From Nitrosopumilaceae archaeon AB1(1) (GTDB lineage Archaea; Thermoproteota; Nitrososphaeria; Nitrososphaerales; Nitrosopumilaceae), in NCBI GenBank assembly GCA_033471095.1, contig CP136752.1, positions 777,939-813,615 of the forward strand: DNA of 35,677 nt. Reading direction: 5' to 3'. Of the stretch, positions 8,069-16,196 are shown piece by piece. The notes beneath the pieces are model-generated. The model saw only the letters and a list, made by a program, of their open reading frames with translations. It did no database searches and was not told the DNA's origin. Within the stretch, counting starts at the first letter, position 1. The number at the start of each line of letters is the position of its first letter. The position numbers and the translations under genes are program-made.

Positions 8069-8521
8069 TTAATGATGATTTATCCACTGATATCTGTATT
8101 CTTCCTCAATTATCTCTCTTTTCATATCTGCCAAAGTATTTTTCTCATCGACAGACACATCAAATATTCCCAGTGCCCCTTTGTATGGTATTGGTATTCT
8201 TAAGCGATGTGGATTTTGAAATAGAAATCCATATTTATTTTTATTACTAGTCATATTTGCTAAATGTTTTTTATAATCTTCTTTCAGTTTTATTTTAGTT
8301 GGATATTTTTTTGTAGTGTACAATTCTACGTATCCTATAATAAAACCTGTTTGCATTCTTTTTTTAATTTTTAATCTCTTACAATCTTGTGTTCTAATTT
8401 TTTGTGGAGCGTGAATTAATAATTTACCACGATAATTTGTATTCCAAGTTCTCAATTCTATTATTTTCTTTCCATCTATTATCAGATTTGCAAATGGTTA
8501 ACATACTGAAATACATTTCAT
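8069..8521 (-). pseudogene. ASCH-domain protein gene interrupted by an in-frame TAA at codon 8
   Basis: From ATG 8521 the frame reads MKCISVC, then TAA at 8500-8498, then PFANLIIDGKKIIELRTW and on without interruption to 8069. ASCH/PUA-like proteins typically open with a Gln-Pro pair before the hydrophobic helix, followed by GKKTIELR and a W-x-T-x-x-RG-x-x-x-IHA stretch. All of this except the Gln is here (ELRTWNTNYRGKLLIHA). TAA differs from a Gln CAA by one C-to-T change. The ATG overlaps the stop of the VWA gene as ATGA, supporting it as the original start and the gene as last in that operon. Without readthrough, translation could only begin at TTG 8455, losing the first strand and helix. 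ASCH domains bind RNA or nucleotides; the role here is unknown. It may be a real pseudogene or a sequence error. Confidence 0.75.
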
Positions 8522-10083
8522 GGTGAATTTAATATACCCAATATTTTTTTTGGAATATCATTTAGATTATACACTGCCAGTGATTTTTCATATCCTAATT
8601 GTTTTAAATTATTTGCAATATTCATTGAACGTATAATATCTGAACCAAGCCCAATTGATATCATACTTGTTCCAATATTTTTAAATAAACTAGTCATACG
8701 TCTAACTGCATCAGGGTCAGATGGTTCTCCATCTGTTAATGTAAGTAAAATATCAGGTTTTTTCGTCGATACAAGATGATGCATTTTATTATACACGTCT
8801 GCCAAAGGGGTGCCACCATTTGCCTGCACCGATGCAAGTCTTTTTGCACAGGTATTATTCCATTTTACCCCCTCGTCTTTTATAGACCAGCACATAACTG
8901 CCCTATTCTCTGTGTTGAATGCGTATATGGAAAATTTAATCCTCAGATATGCTAGTACCTCACATAGAGATAGTGTGGTTTTTTTATACTTGATTTGATT
9001 TGATGCTATGCTTGAGGAATGATCAAGAAGAATCATAATTCGTGTTTTTATAATTTTTCTAAAATCTTTTAAAAATGGTTTAGAGTCTTCAATGTAAGAC
9101 TCTGCATCAAATTCATCACCGTAATCCTGTACATGTTCTTCTCTCCAACCTGTTCTCCAAGAGCGAAATTTGATTTTTAAACTTGATATAAAATCATTGT
9201 CATAGATTGACATCTCATTTACATTTTTATGATTCGGTGTGCTAATCCCTATAATCTTATTTCCAACACCTTTGGATTCATTTTTACGATTCTCGTGGAT
9301 TATTGCGTTAAATTCATTCTTTATCTCTTTTCCTTCTAGTGCTTTTTTTGGTTCAATTTTACTAAAATACTCTCTATTCTGTGAGATTTTTTTTAATGCA
9401 TTTAACACCTCTTCTTCATTCATTGGTATATTCTGTCCTCTTTTGAACAATGGAATTGAAATGGTAAGTAGTGAATCAATTTGAAGGATTTTTATAATCT
9501 CCACAATTTTTTTACTAATCCACTCAGTACCATAATTATTCTCTAGTGATTTATTTAGTATATTTTTTGCAAGTATAGTTGCTTTTTTAATTTTCACAAC
9601 ATCATTTGCTGGAATATCTCCCTTGAAATCATTTAATAAAAAATATTGATAAAAAGCCTCTACTATTCGGGCTCTTCCATACACTGAGGATAACAATGGT
9701 CTATTTCTCCAAATGCGCTCATAATTTACAATCAATTCCCTGTCCATTCCTCTCCATATCTTTCTTCCAAGCATCTCTATACGCCGTGTCTCTATTGTAT
9801 TTAGGATAAATCCAAACACATGATCATCGCTTAATATCTTGTCGCAGTAGTAGATCCTCATGGACTCGTACCAGAGAGTTGTTCTCAATTGTCTATACTT
9901 GTCAAAATCATCTCCTGAATATTTTTCAATTGATGGTAATGTTATGATGGCATTTTGCAAGTGTGTTTTTGGTCTATTGATATTTGCAAATTCTACTTTG
10001 ACATTTTTATTAAATGCCCATCTACGTGCAAGAAATGTTGTAATCTCTATTAACGAATCATCACGTAGATATGATATCTGCAT
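8518..10083 (-). CDS. VWA-domain protein (CoxE/NorD-like), partner of MoxR ATPase
   Basis: 521 aa. The C-terminal third is a von Willebrand A domain with an intact metal-ion site: LLDHSSSIAS (about residue 353), GGTPLADVY (about 423) and LTDGEPSDPDA (about 449). The N-terminal ~250 residues are helical and charged and resemble the variable N-terminal part of NorD/CbbO-type proteins. It starts directly after the stop of the AAA+ gene and its stop overlaps the ASCH ATG. In characterised pairs of this kind (CbbQ-CbbO, NorQ-NorD) the ATPase and the VWA protein form a chaperone machine that activates or remodels a metal enzyme. The client here cannot be read from the window. There is no signal peptide; it is cytoplasmic. 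Confidence 0.85.
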   Translation of the reverse strand: MQISYLRDDSLIEITTFLARRWAFNKNVKVEFANINRPKTHLQNAIITLPSIEKYSGDDFDKYRQLRTTLWYESMRIYYCDKILSDDHVFGFILNTIETRRIEMLGRKIWRGMDRELIVNYERIWRNRPLLSSVYGRARIVEAFYQYFLLNDFKGDIPANDVVKIKKATILAKNILNKSLENNYGTEWISKKIVEIIKILQIDSLLTISIPLFKRGQNIPMNEEEVLNALKKISQNREYFSKIEPKKALEGKEIKNEFNAIIHENRKNESKGVGNKIIGISTPNHKNVNEMSIYDNDFISSLKIKFRSWRTGWREEHVQDYGDEFDAESYIEDSKPFLKDFRKIIKTRIMILLDHSSSIASNQIKYKKTTLSLCEVLAYLRIKFSIYAFNTENRAVMCWSIKDEGVKWNNTCAKRLASVQANGGTPLADVYNKMHHLVSTKKPDILLTLTDGEPSDPDAVRRMTSLFKNIGTSMISIGLGSDIIRSMNIANNLKQLGYEKSLAVYNLNDIPKKILGILNSP

Positions 10084-10881
10084 TTAACTCACAAACATAG
10101 ATGTTATTATATCACTTACTTTTTGATACTCGATATCTCCCCATTGTGAATATACATTTCCAAATGTTATCACTGCTGCTTTTTTTGGAGATACTCCTTG
10201 CTCTAACATCTTGCCGAATGCTATGGTCTCTCTAATACTTGGTGAATAATCAATCTCTTCTACCGATGCGGCATCTCGTAATGTATTTGCAAGTTTGATA
10301 CCTTGTTGCAAGGCGGATTTGTCTGATATGTGTGGCACATGTTTCTGTACAATCTCCATTTCTACATCTTCTGGTGGATATTCTAATCTGATTCTTATTG
10401 GAAATCTGCTAATTAATTGTGGTGGGAGTTCTTTGGTACCAATATGTGTGAGTGGATTTATTGTAGCTACAACAAACCATTCTTTGGACGCTTTAATTAT
10501 TTCACCACTAGATTCTTTGAGTATCATCTGCCTACTATCATCTAGTGCCTCATCGAGTCTTAGTAAGACATCTGCCTCTGCGGCATTTAATTCATCGAGG
10601 TATAGTACGTTACCAGATTTCATAGATTTAATCAGTATTCCCTCATCAAATCCAATTTGTCCATTATCAAGAGTTTTTGATCCAATCAAATGACTCTCTC
10701 TTGTTCTTAAAGAAAAATTAATAGATTCCATACCAACATTTTTGAATTTGATGAATTCTCGAACTAGTGCTGTTTTACCTGTTCCTTTTGGCCCAATAAT
10801 TAATACGAAAATTTTAGATTTATACGCAATATCTAACACTCCTATTGAATCGTTCCAATCTAAATAAGATATGTCTGCCAA
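10084..10881 (-). CDS. MoxR/CbbQ-type AAA+ ATPase
   Basis: 265 aa, a single AAA+ module. Walker A is GPKGTGKT (residues 30-37), Walker B is VLYLDELN (92-99), sensor 1 is the Asn of ATINP (141), and an arginine-finger-like SRF lies at 158-160. The short length without extra domains and the VWA gene directly downstream fit the MoxR/CbbQ/NorQ group, ring ATPases that work as chaperones for cofactor insertion or complex assembly. The start is TTG at 10881. AT-rich boxes at 10891-10910 suggest its own promoter rather than readthrough from the reductase gene upstream (39 bp gap). Confidence 0.88.
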   Translation of the reverse strand: MADISYLDWNDSIGVLDIAYKSKIFVLIIGPKGTGKTALVREFIKFKNVGMESINFSLRTRESHLIGSKTLDNGQIGFDEGILIKSMKSGNVLYLDELNAAEADVLLRLDEALDDSRQMILKESSGEIIKASKEWFVVATINPLTHIGTKELPPQLISRFPIRIRLEYPPEDVEMEIVQKHVPHISDKSALQQGIKLANTLRDAASVEEIDYSPSIRETIAFGKMLEQGVSPKKAAVITFGNVYSQWGDIEYQKVSDIITSMFVS

Positions 10882-10920
10882 CTAATTCTAAATTATTTAT
10901 GTCATTATTTAATGTATGAT

Positions 10921-12369
10921 TTAATTTCTAAATTTACCCAATCTTTCATTGGATTCATCAAGAATTTTATGTAATTCAATATTCCACATTTCAAATCCAT
11001 CTGGTGATTCTGGATAATTATAGTAATGAGTGGTCAATTTTTTATTCTGTTTTGTTGTAAATCTCAAACCATCGGCAAGAGTTTTGCTGAGTAATCCGTG
11101 CATGAGTGCTTGGATTTTTCCAATACCACTAAAGTTAGGGTGCTCTCCCTTTGATATTGCCTCTACATCAAGATCATTTAAGAAATGTTTCATACCATAA
11201 TCGATCTCTTTATTTGTGAGTTTCTGTATTAGTCTACGAAATATCTCCAATCCAGTCGTTTTATACCCATATTCGTTGATGAATTTTTTGTTATAATTCC
11301 ACAATCCTACTTCGGTCACATCGTTAGATTCTATTGCCTCAACTACACATTTACCTGCAATTGTTCCTGCCACTATGGCCGGACCGATACCTCCTGCGTC
11401 TAGTGGTTTTGGCATCCACGCCGAATCACCTACGAGTATGAATCCATTTGCAACCATACAATCATTTTGTCTACGCACTGATACCTGAAAGTTACCAGTT
11501 GCATTATTCGAATCTTCTGGATCTTGAGATAATTTTGGATTTGTTATGGATGTATTTCTAGATACATACTCTTCAATTAATGTTGAAACATTATCTTTCT
11601 TTCCGAGTCTTTTGTTTCTCTCTTCTAGTAGGGTCTTCTCTACACCCAATCCGATATTTACTTTGTTCTCTGACTTTGGAAACACCCAACCATATCCTCC
11701 AGGTGCAATATCTTGATTTAGATGTATTATACAATAATCTGGATCAAAATATGTTAGATTTTTATCCTTTGGTTCAAAATACATTATATGTCTACCAGTT
11801 GATTCTACGTCCTGTCGATTTATTTTCTTCTCAATTTTTCTGGTATTTTCTATACCGTTTCTCAACATGGATGTCATACCAGTTGTATCTACTACTACCT
11901 TGGCTGTTTTTTTGTATGGTTCTTTATTTTTCAATCCCTTTACACCAACAATTTGATTATTATCATATAGCAATCCTGTAAGATTTACACCATGTATTAT
12001 TTCTGCCCCTCTTTTTATTGCACGTTCATTTTGCATCTGTGGTAGTACCTGTCTATTCAACATGTATCCTTCACCATCAAATGGTATGGATGTCTCTCTA
12101 TTCGGAGAGAATGCCATAACCCCTTTTACATAATGTTCGATCTCAGGCTTTGTCCATTCAATCTTTATTCTATCTGTCATGTAATCTACGGCTTCCTTAC
12201 TTACAGCATCACCACAAACCCATCCATGTACACTCTTCTGTCCGGGCATATTGGCAGGGCTTCGATTTACTACCAGTACTTTGAGATTTTGATTGTGATG
12301 TAAAACAGACTGTGCCACAATTGTACCTGCTAGACCTCCGCCTGCTACAATTACATCATACTCTGCCAT
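10921..12369 (-). CDS. Geranylgeranyl reductase family FAD-dependent oxidoreductase
   Basis: 482 aa. The N-terminal FAD-binding fold is MAEYDVIVAGGGLAGTIVAQ. The family motif containing the active-site region, HGWVCGDAVSKEAVDYM, follows at about residues 49-65, then GGYGWVFPKSENKVNIGLG and GDSAWMPKPLDAGGIGPAI (the second FAD motif). Enzymes of this group saturate isoprenoid chains, in archaea mainly the geranylgeranyl groups of membrane ether lipids. Archaeal genomes often carry several paralogues with different lipid or quinone substrates, so the exact substrate is open. TATTTAAAA at 12392-12400 lies 27 nt before the ATG, giving a leaderless mRNA. Confidence 0.88.
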   Translation of the reverse strand: MAEYDVIVAGGGLAGTIVAQSVLHHNQNLKVLVVNRSPANMPGQKSVHGWVCGDAVSKEAVDYMTDRIKIEWTKPEIEHYVKGVMAFSPNRETSIPFDGEGYMLNRQVLPQMQNERAIKRGAEIIHGVNLTGLLYDNNQIVGVKGLKNKEPYKKTAKVVVDTTGMTSMLRNGIENTRKIEKKINRQDVESTGRHIMYFEPKDKNLTYFDPDYCIIHLNQDIAPGGYGWVFPKSENKVNIGLGVEKTLLEERNKRLGKKDNVSTLIEEYVSRNTSITNPKLSQDPEDSNNATGNFQVSVRRQNDCMVANGFILVGDSAWMPKPLDAGGIGPAIVAGTIAGKCVVEAIESNDVTEVGLWNYNKKFINEYGYKTTGLEIFRRLIQKLTNKEIDYGMKHFLNDLDVEAISKGEHPNFSGIGKIQALMHGLLSKTLADGLRFTTKQNKKLTTHYYNYPESPDGFEMWNIELHKILDESNERLGKFRN

Positions 12370-12431
12370 GTTACAAAAATTATATTTTCTGTATTTAAAA
12401 CCATATTGGTTATTTGTTTTAAATAATTTCT

Positions 12432-12503
12432 GGGTCAGTTCGTCGCGGGTTCCTCAAGGCATAGATGCTCGGACTGGAGCGGCTGGATCCTCATTCCCTT
12501 GTT
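12432..12503 (-). ncRNA. Candidate C/D-box guide RNA in a GC-rich intergenic block
   Basis: This block is far richer in G+C than the flanking AT-rich DNA and has no reading frame. On the minus strand it holds a C-like box ATGAGGA (12494-12488), a D'-like CCGA (12472-12469), a C'-like TTGAGGA (12457-12451) and a perfect D box CTGA (12438-12435). The C-to-D span is 60 nt and the C'-D spacer is 12 nt, both typical of archaeal methylation guides. A TATA-like CTTATAGC (12530-12523) lies about 26 nt before the predicted start. Against it, both C-type boxes deviate at one position, the D'-C' spacer is long, and a T-run at 12502-12507 plus a TTTTAAAT box at 12417-12424 would suit a plus-strand RNA equally well. 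An RNA gene is likely; its strand and class are uncertain. Confidence 0.45.
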
Positions 12504-12531
12504 TTTTCAGAGTAATCTGAATGCTATAAGT

Positions 12532-12954
12532 CTAATTAGTGAATAATTTATCTCTGTATGTCTCTAACATGTCTTTCTTGGTATATACTGGAATGTGAAT
12601 TTTTATTCGAACTGAACCTGTTTCACTAATTACTATTTTATCCTCAACTATTTTTTGCTTGTCTAAACGCAAGTACAGAGCAGATTGACCCTGTATGTCA
12701 TTCATCTCAAATATCATCTCCATGTCATCCTTGGATATGTTTGATTTTATAATATCTAGTATGTGCCAAGCACGTTTATTTTTCAACTCATATCTGACTA
12801 ATTGTATGGGGTTATCGTGATGTCCTATAAGATCTTGTACAGTTAATTCACTCTCTGATACTCCCAAATTTTCTTGTATATGGTTGTAAATATTTTGTCT
12901 ATTCTCTGTAGCATGTGTAATAACTGTAATTTCTATGATAATTTTTTCAATCAT
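12532..12954 (-). CDS. RNA-binding protein of the DUF54 / exosome-associated family
   Basis: 140 aa beginning MIEKIIIEITVITHATENRQ. It matches the archaeal DUF54 (PF01877) family: an initial strand with a His-Ala-Thr-Glu turn, GHHDNPIQLVRYELKNKR in the middle, and LYLRLDKQ near residue 100. This group has an L5-like RNA-binding fold and is annotated as exosome-linked, with a molecular role not settled. It starts 5 bp after the stop of eS1 on the same strand, so the two share an mRNA and a link to ribosome or RNA metabolism. Confidence 0.75.
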   Translation of the reverse strand: MIEKIIIEITVITHATENRQNIYNHIQENLGVSESELTVQDLIGHHDNPIQLVRYELKNKRAWHILDIIKSNISKDDMEMIFEMNDIQGQSALYLRLDKQKIVEDKIVISETGSVRIKIHIPVYTKKDMLETYRDKLFTN

Positions 12955-12959
12955 TATTG

Positions 12960-13571
12960 TTATGCTTTGAGTAGAGCAATTTCTGCATCTGCGGTTCGAA
13001 TTAATTTTACTTTTTCTAATCCAACATGACGAATTCTAATTATTTTTTTAGCAGCTGCCATAATGTCTGAATTTATTTTTCCATAACACGCAGCTTGAAC
13101 AAATTGATCTATAGTCATACCTGGAATTGTTTTTTCCATAATTTCTTTTGCAATTAAACGTAAAGCATGTTTTCTTGATGTGTTTAATGGTCTATGTGTT
13201 AACAATATCACTTTGATTCTGAAAATATAACCATCTTTGGTTTCACATTCTAAAATAAAATTTACTTTGGAAGATCCACGTCTAACCAAACTACGTAGAA
13301 ACTCTTTTGCATATTCATATTGCTTAAAGATAGTATATGCAATTTCACCTTCTACCTTTGATATTTGAAAATAGATCTTGTATTGATTTTGTGAAATATC
13401 TCCTTTGACTATGTCGTGTAACGTTACCTCTAACACTCTGCCAATTGCTCCTTTGTCACTAGTTATGGGTACATAACCGATATCTATATTGTTGAATGCA
13501 TCTGGCGCTTGTATGGTGACCCAGCGTTTCTCTCTCCATTTGTCCTTTACACGTCCTTTTCTTCTAGCCAA
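12960..13571 (-). CDS. rps3ae: 30S ribosomal protein eS1 (S3Ae)
   Basis: 203 aa with the basic N-terminus MARRKGRVKDKWREKRW, followed by VTIQAPDAFNNIDIGYVP, FQISKVEGEIAYTIFKQYEY and LTHRPLNTSRKHALR, all typical of archaeal/eukaryotic eS1. It is a component of the small-subunit platform. The start is TTG (Met-Ala-Arg-Arg), placed 26 nt after a TATATTTTAG box on the minus strand (13600-13591). The gene is first in a two-gene operon with the DUF54 protein. Confidence 0.92.
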   Translation of the reverse strand: MARRKGRVKDKWREKRWVTIQAPDAFNNIDIGYVPITSDKGAIGRVLEVTLHDIVKGDISQNQYKIYFQISKVEGEIAYTIFKQYEYAKEFLRSLVRRGSSKVNFILECETKDGYIFRIKVILLTHRPLNTSRKHALRLIAKEIMEKTIPGMTIDQFVQAACYGKINSDIMAAAKKIIRIRHVGLEKVKLIRTADAEIALLKA

Positions 13572-13590
13572 TTTCTAAAATGTGAATATT

Positions 13591-13632
13591 CTAAAATATA
13601 AGGGTAGGCTTACCTATAATGCTATATTTTAG
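13591..13632. promoter_or_regulatory. 10-bp inverted repeat in the divergent eS1 / PEFG promoter region
   Basis: CTAAAATATA at 13591-13600 is mirrored perfectly by TATATTTTAG at 13623-13632. A smaller nested repeat, TAGG...CCTA, lies between them. The left arm is also the TATA box of the eS1 operon. The PEFG gene's own TTTAAATA box is at 13651-13658. The arrangement looks like an operator or a mirrored TATA element; this is inference. Confidence 0.45.
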
Positions 13633-13681
13633 TACATATCATACTCTAAGTTTAAATATGCTTATACTTTTTTAAGAAATA

Positions 13682-14500
13682 ATGAAAAATCGCTTTACCG
13701 CAATTATCCTATCTGTAATTTTAGTATCGGGTCTAGCTTTTGTTCCTGCATATGGACAAAATCTACCTCTTACAATAACTACTGACGCAAATGAATATGT
13801 TGGTGGAGATCGTGTAACAGTGTCTGGAATTGCCAGCACTTTATTTGACGGTGCGATTACTCTACAAGTATTCGCACCAAATGGTAATCTTGTATATATA
13901 GATCAACTTTCACCAAGTTCCAACGGTGCATACTCTGCAAGTATTGCACTAAATCCAATCTGGACTGATGGTGAATATGTAATCGAATCTCAATATGGAA
14001 GTCTAAAAGCTAAAACATCTTTCTTTATTGGTGATAGTACTGGGTCTACTGAAATAAATCCTACATTACCTCCATTGCGAGACAATGAAATGCGTGTATC
14101 TGATACTAGTGAAGTTATATCCTTTGAAATCACTGGTGGTAGCATTAACAATGTATTAGCAAATACTGCAGATACATCTTTGATCGTAACAATCACAGCT
14201 GATGATGATGGAGAATTGACAATCACTATACCAAGAAATGTATTAGATGCAACTGGCACATATGATGACTTTATTGTACTTATCGACGGAGAAGAGCGTG
14301 AATTTGAAGAAATTTCTACTACTAGTTTAAACAGAGTTTTACGAATTCCTTTCTTAGCTGGAGATACAGAGATTGAAATTATTGGAACCTTTGTTGTACC
14401 TGAATTTGGTACAATTGCAATTATTGTATTAGCAATAGCAATTATATCTATTATTGGTCTATCATTCAAATCTAGACTAACAATACCATCTTCAATTTAG
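13682..14500 (+). CDS. Secreted PEFG-CTERM surface protein
   Basis: 272 aa with a clear signal peptide (residues 1-25, MKNRFTAIILSVILVSGLAF, cleavage near AYGQ). An Ig-like region follows with DANEYVGGDRVTVSGIAS, then a second beta domain with DDDGELTITIPRNVLDATG. The C-terminus is FVVPEFGTIAIIVLAIAI and a short basic tail: PEFG motif, membrane helix, positive residues. This is the thaumarchaeal PEFG sorting signal, thought to be cut by an archaeosortase and to leave the protein attached to the cell surface. A TATA box at 13651-13658 is 27 nt before the ATG. Function beyond the envelope is unknown; the broken gene at 22731-23586 and the gene at 21885-22670 are paralogues. Confidence 0.85.
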   Translation: MKNRFTAIILSVILVSGLAFVPAYGQNLPLTITTDANEYVGGDRVTVSGIASTLFDGAITLQVFAPNGNLVYIDQLSPSSNGAYSASIALNPIWTDGEYVIESQYGSLKAKTSFFIGDSTGSTEINPTLPPLRDNEMRVSDTSEVISFEITGGSINNVLANTADTSLIVTITADDDGELTITIPRNVLDATGTYDDFIVLIDGEEREFEEISTTSLNRVLRIPFLAGDTEIEIIGTFVVPEFGTIAIIVLAIAIISIIGLSFKSRLTIPSSI

Positions 14501-14509
14501 TACATTACA

Positions 14510-14525
14510 TTTTTTTTCTATTTTT
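14510..14525 (+). terminator. T-rich terminator after the PEFG gene
   Basis: Two T-runs (seven and five T) lie about 10-25 bp after the stop codon of the PEFG gene. Confidence 0.45.
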
Positions 14526-14565
14526 ATATACGACAATAAACTATCTGCATCTAAAATTTTCTGAC

Positions 14566-16143
14566 TTAGAGTTTCTTTGTCTCAATCTTTGGAGCACTAA
14601 CAGAACGACTCCTAGCATATTTTGCCATAATTTCATCTGGTGTGCGGCCATTAAACAGATCTTTACACAATCCTCTCAAGTATCTCATAATTGCCCATGT
14701 ACCTGCTTTGATGATACCGTACATGAATACCTTCATGGGAGGACCATAGGTTTTGTTTCGTAATATGATTGGAATGATGTCATTAATTACACGCAAATTA
14801 TTCTCCCAACATTTCCAAAAGAGTGTAAACTGTGCTTCATTTAGATTACCAAAATGCATTGAATTTTTTTCACTAAAATCTTGATATAGTAATGGCGCAA
14901 CTAGTCCTCTGAAATCCGTGGCTCTAAAGTCTTGCAGCATATCCAAAGTATATGATACATCATCTGGAGTCTCATCTGGCCAACCAATAATTATCGTAGC
15001 TGCCGGAAACCAATTGTTTTGATTTAATATTTTTGCACCTTCTCTAACTACACTACCCCACTCATCTGTTGAAAATGGTTTAGTCTTGACTCCTAGATGT
15101 TTTTTTACCAAAGATGGAGACACTGTCTCTATTCCAAGATTTGTTGCAAGCCATCTGTTATTTTCATGCTGATTATTTATCGTAGAGATGTCTTGTAATA
15201 GTTGTGGATTTGCAGCTACGGCTGAGAATGTCATATGTGTTGTCCCTACGAAATTTGCCCCCAGACTCTTCAGACCTCTCCATAATTCTGTAATCGCGTC
15301 TCGGTTTGGTTGAAAATCTTTGTTATCACATCCATACAGTAACATCTCATCTGAATGAATCCATATCGAGTCAAAACCATAATTGAGATTGATTTTTGCC
15401 TCTTTTTGCAGTCTGTCTAGTGGTAAATCTTTCTTTGATCTTTTATTCACATCACAAAAATCACAACCCCTACCACAACCACGCATTGCCTCAATCAATG
15501 AATTTACTGTAGGACCTTCAATTACTGGAATATCTTGTATGTTCTTTACAAAACAGTGCAACAGTTCTGGAGCATCTCCTGACTCTAAATCATTAAATAA
15601 ATCCAATGCTAGTTCATCTGCTTCACCTACTACTACTGTGTCAATTCCGTGAACCTTCATTCTATCTGTCCTTGCAAGCTCCCATGCTCCATTTCCTCCA
15701 ACTACAACTTTGAAATTATATTTCTTTTTTAATTGAATAATATTTGCACACATTCTTTTGAATTTCATAGCAACATAGGATAATTTTTCAGGAGACATGG
15801 TAGTAGTGACAGGCGCCATTCCTAATGGATCCATCACATTTATTCCTACAACCTTTGTATCCTCTCCCACACATCTGTCTAGATAATCTGGATTTGATAC
15901 AAATATCTCCTTTCAATCATATCCTTGCAATAATGCACTCTCTACTCTTCGTAATCCTACTTGAGCTACTTTGGCCTCACCGGTAATTTTATCTGTCTCC
16001 ACTGGTGGACAAAATACTTTGTCAAACACCCATTCAGGTAATACTTCGTAGGGCCCACATGCAATGAAACCATAAAGAAAATTTCCTCTATAATTTGTCA
16101 TCAAACTACGATCTGCGGTGAGCACTATGCGTTTTCCAGACAT
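14566..16143 (-). pseudogene. B12-binding radical SAM protein, interrupted by an in-frame TGA
   Basis: One continuous frame runs from ATG 16143 to 14566 (525 sense codons) except for TGA at 15915-15913 (codon 77). The upstream part (76 aa, MSGKRIVLTADRSLMTNYRG to LLQGYD) and downstream part resume smoothly: the codons after the stop read KEIFVSNPDYLDR, then VGEDTKVVGINVMDPLG of a cobalamin-binding-like domain. The radical SAM cluster motif MRGCGRGCDFCDVN (Cys-x3-Cys-x2-Cys) is in the second part, with IIIGWPDETPDD beyond it. TGA is one C-to-T step from CGA (Arg), which would suit that charged turn. If the stop is real, the second part could start only at GTG 15870, losing the first part of the fold. 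The reaction is unknown. The gene stands alone and is divergent from the VIT transporter. Confidence 0.8.
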
Positions 16144-16196
16144 TATTCTGCTTACTCTAAGTATGGTATATATGATTTTACTGACTTTGTTATAAT

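Noticed and set aside
11580-11981. Plus-strand frame of 133 codons inside the reductase gene
   Set aside because: It is an antisense shadow of a well-supported FAD enzyme; no promoter or recognisable domain.
12476-12494. GCGGCTGGATC resembling the 3' end of 16S rRNA
   Set aside because: The match is only about 11 nt, is not followed by the anti-Shine-Dalgarno CACCTCC, and its upstream sequence does not fit; judged coincidence or at most a guide match.
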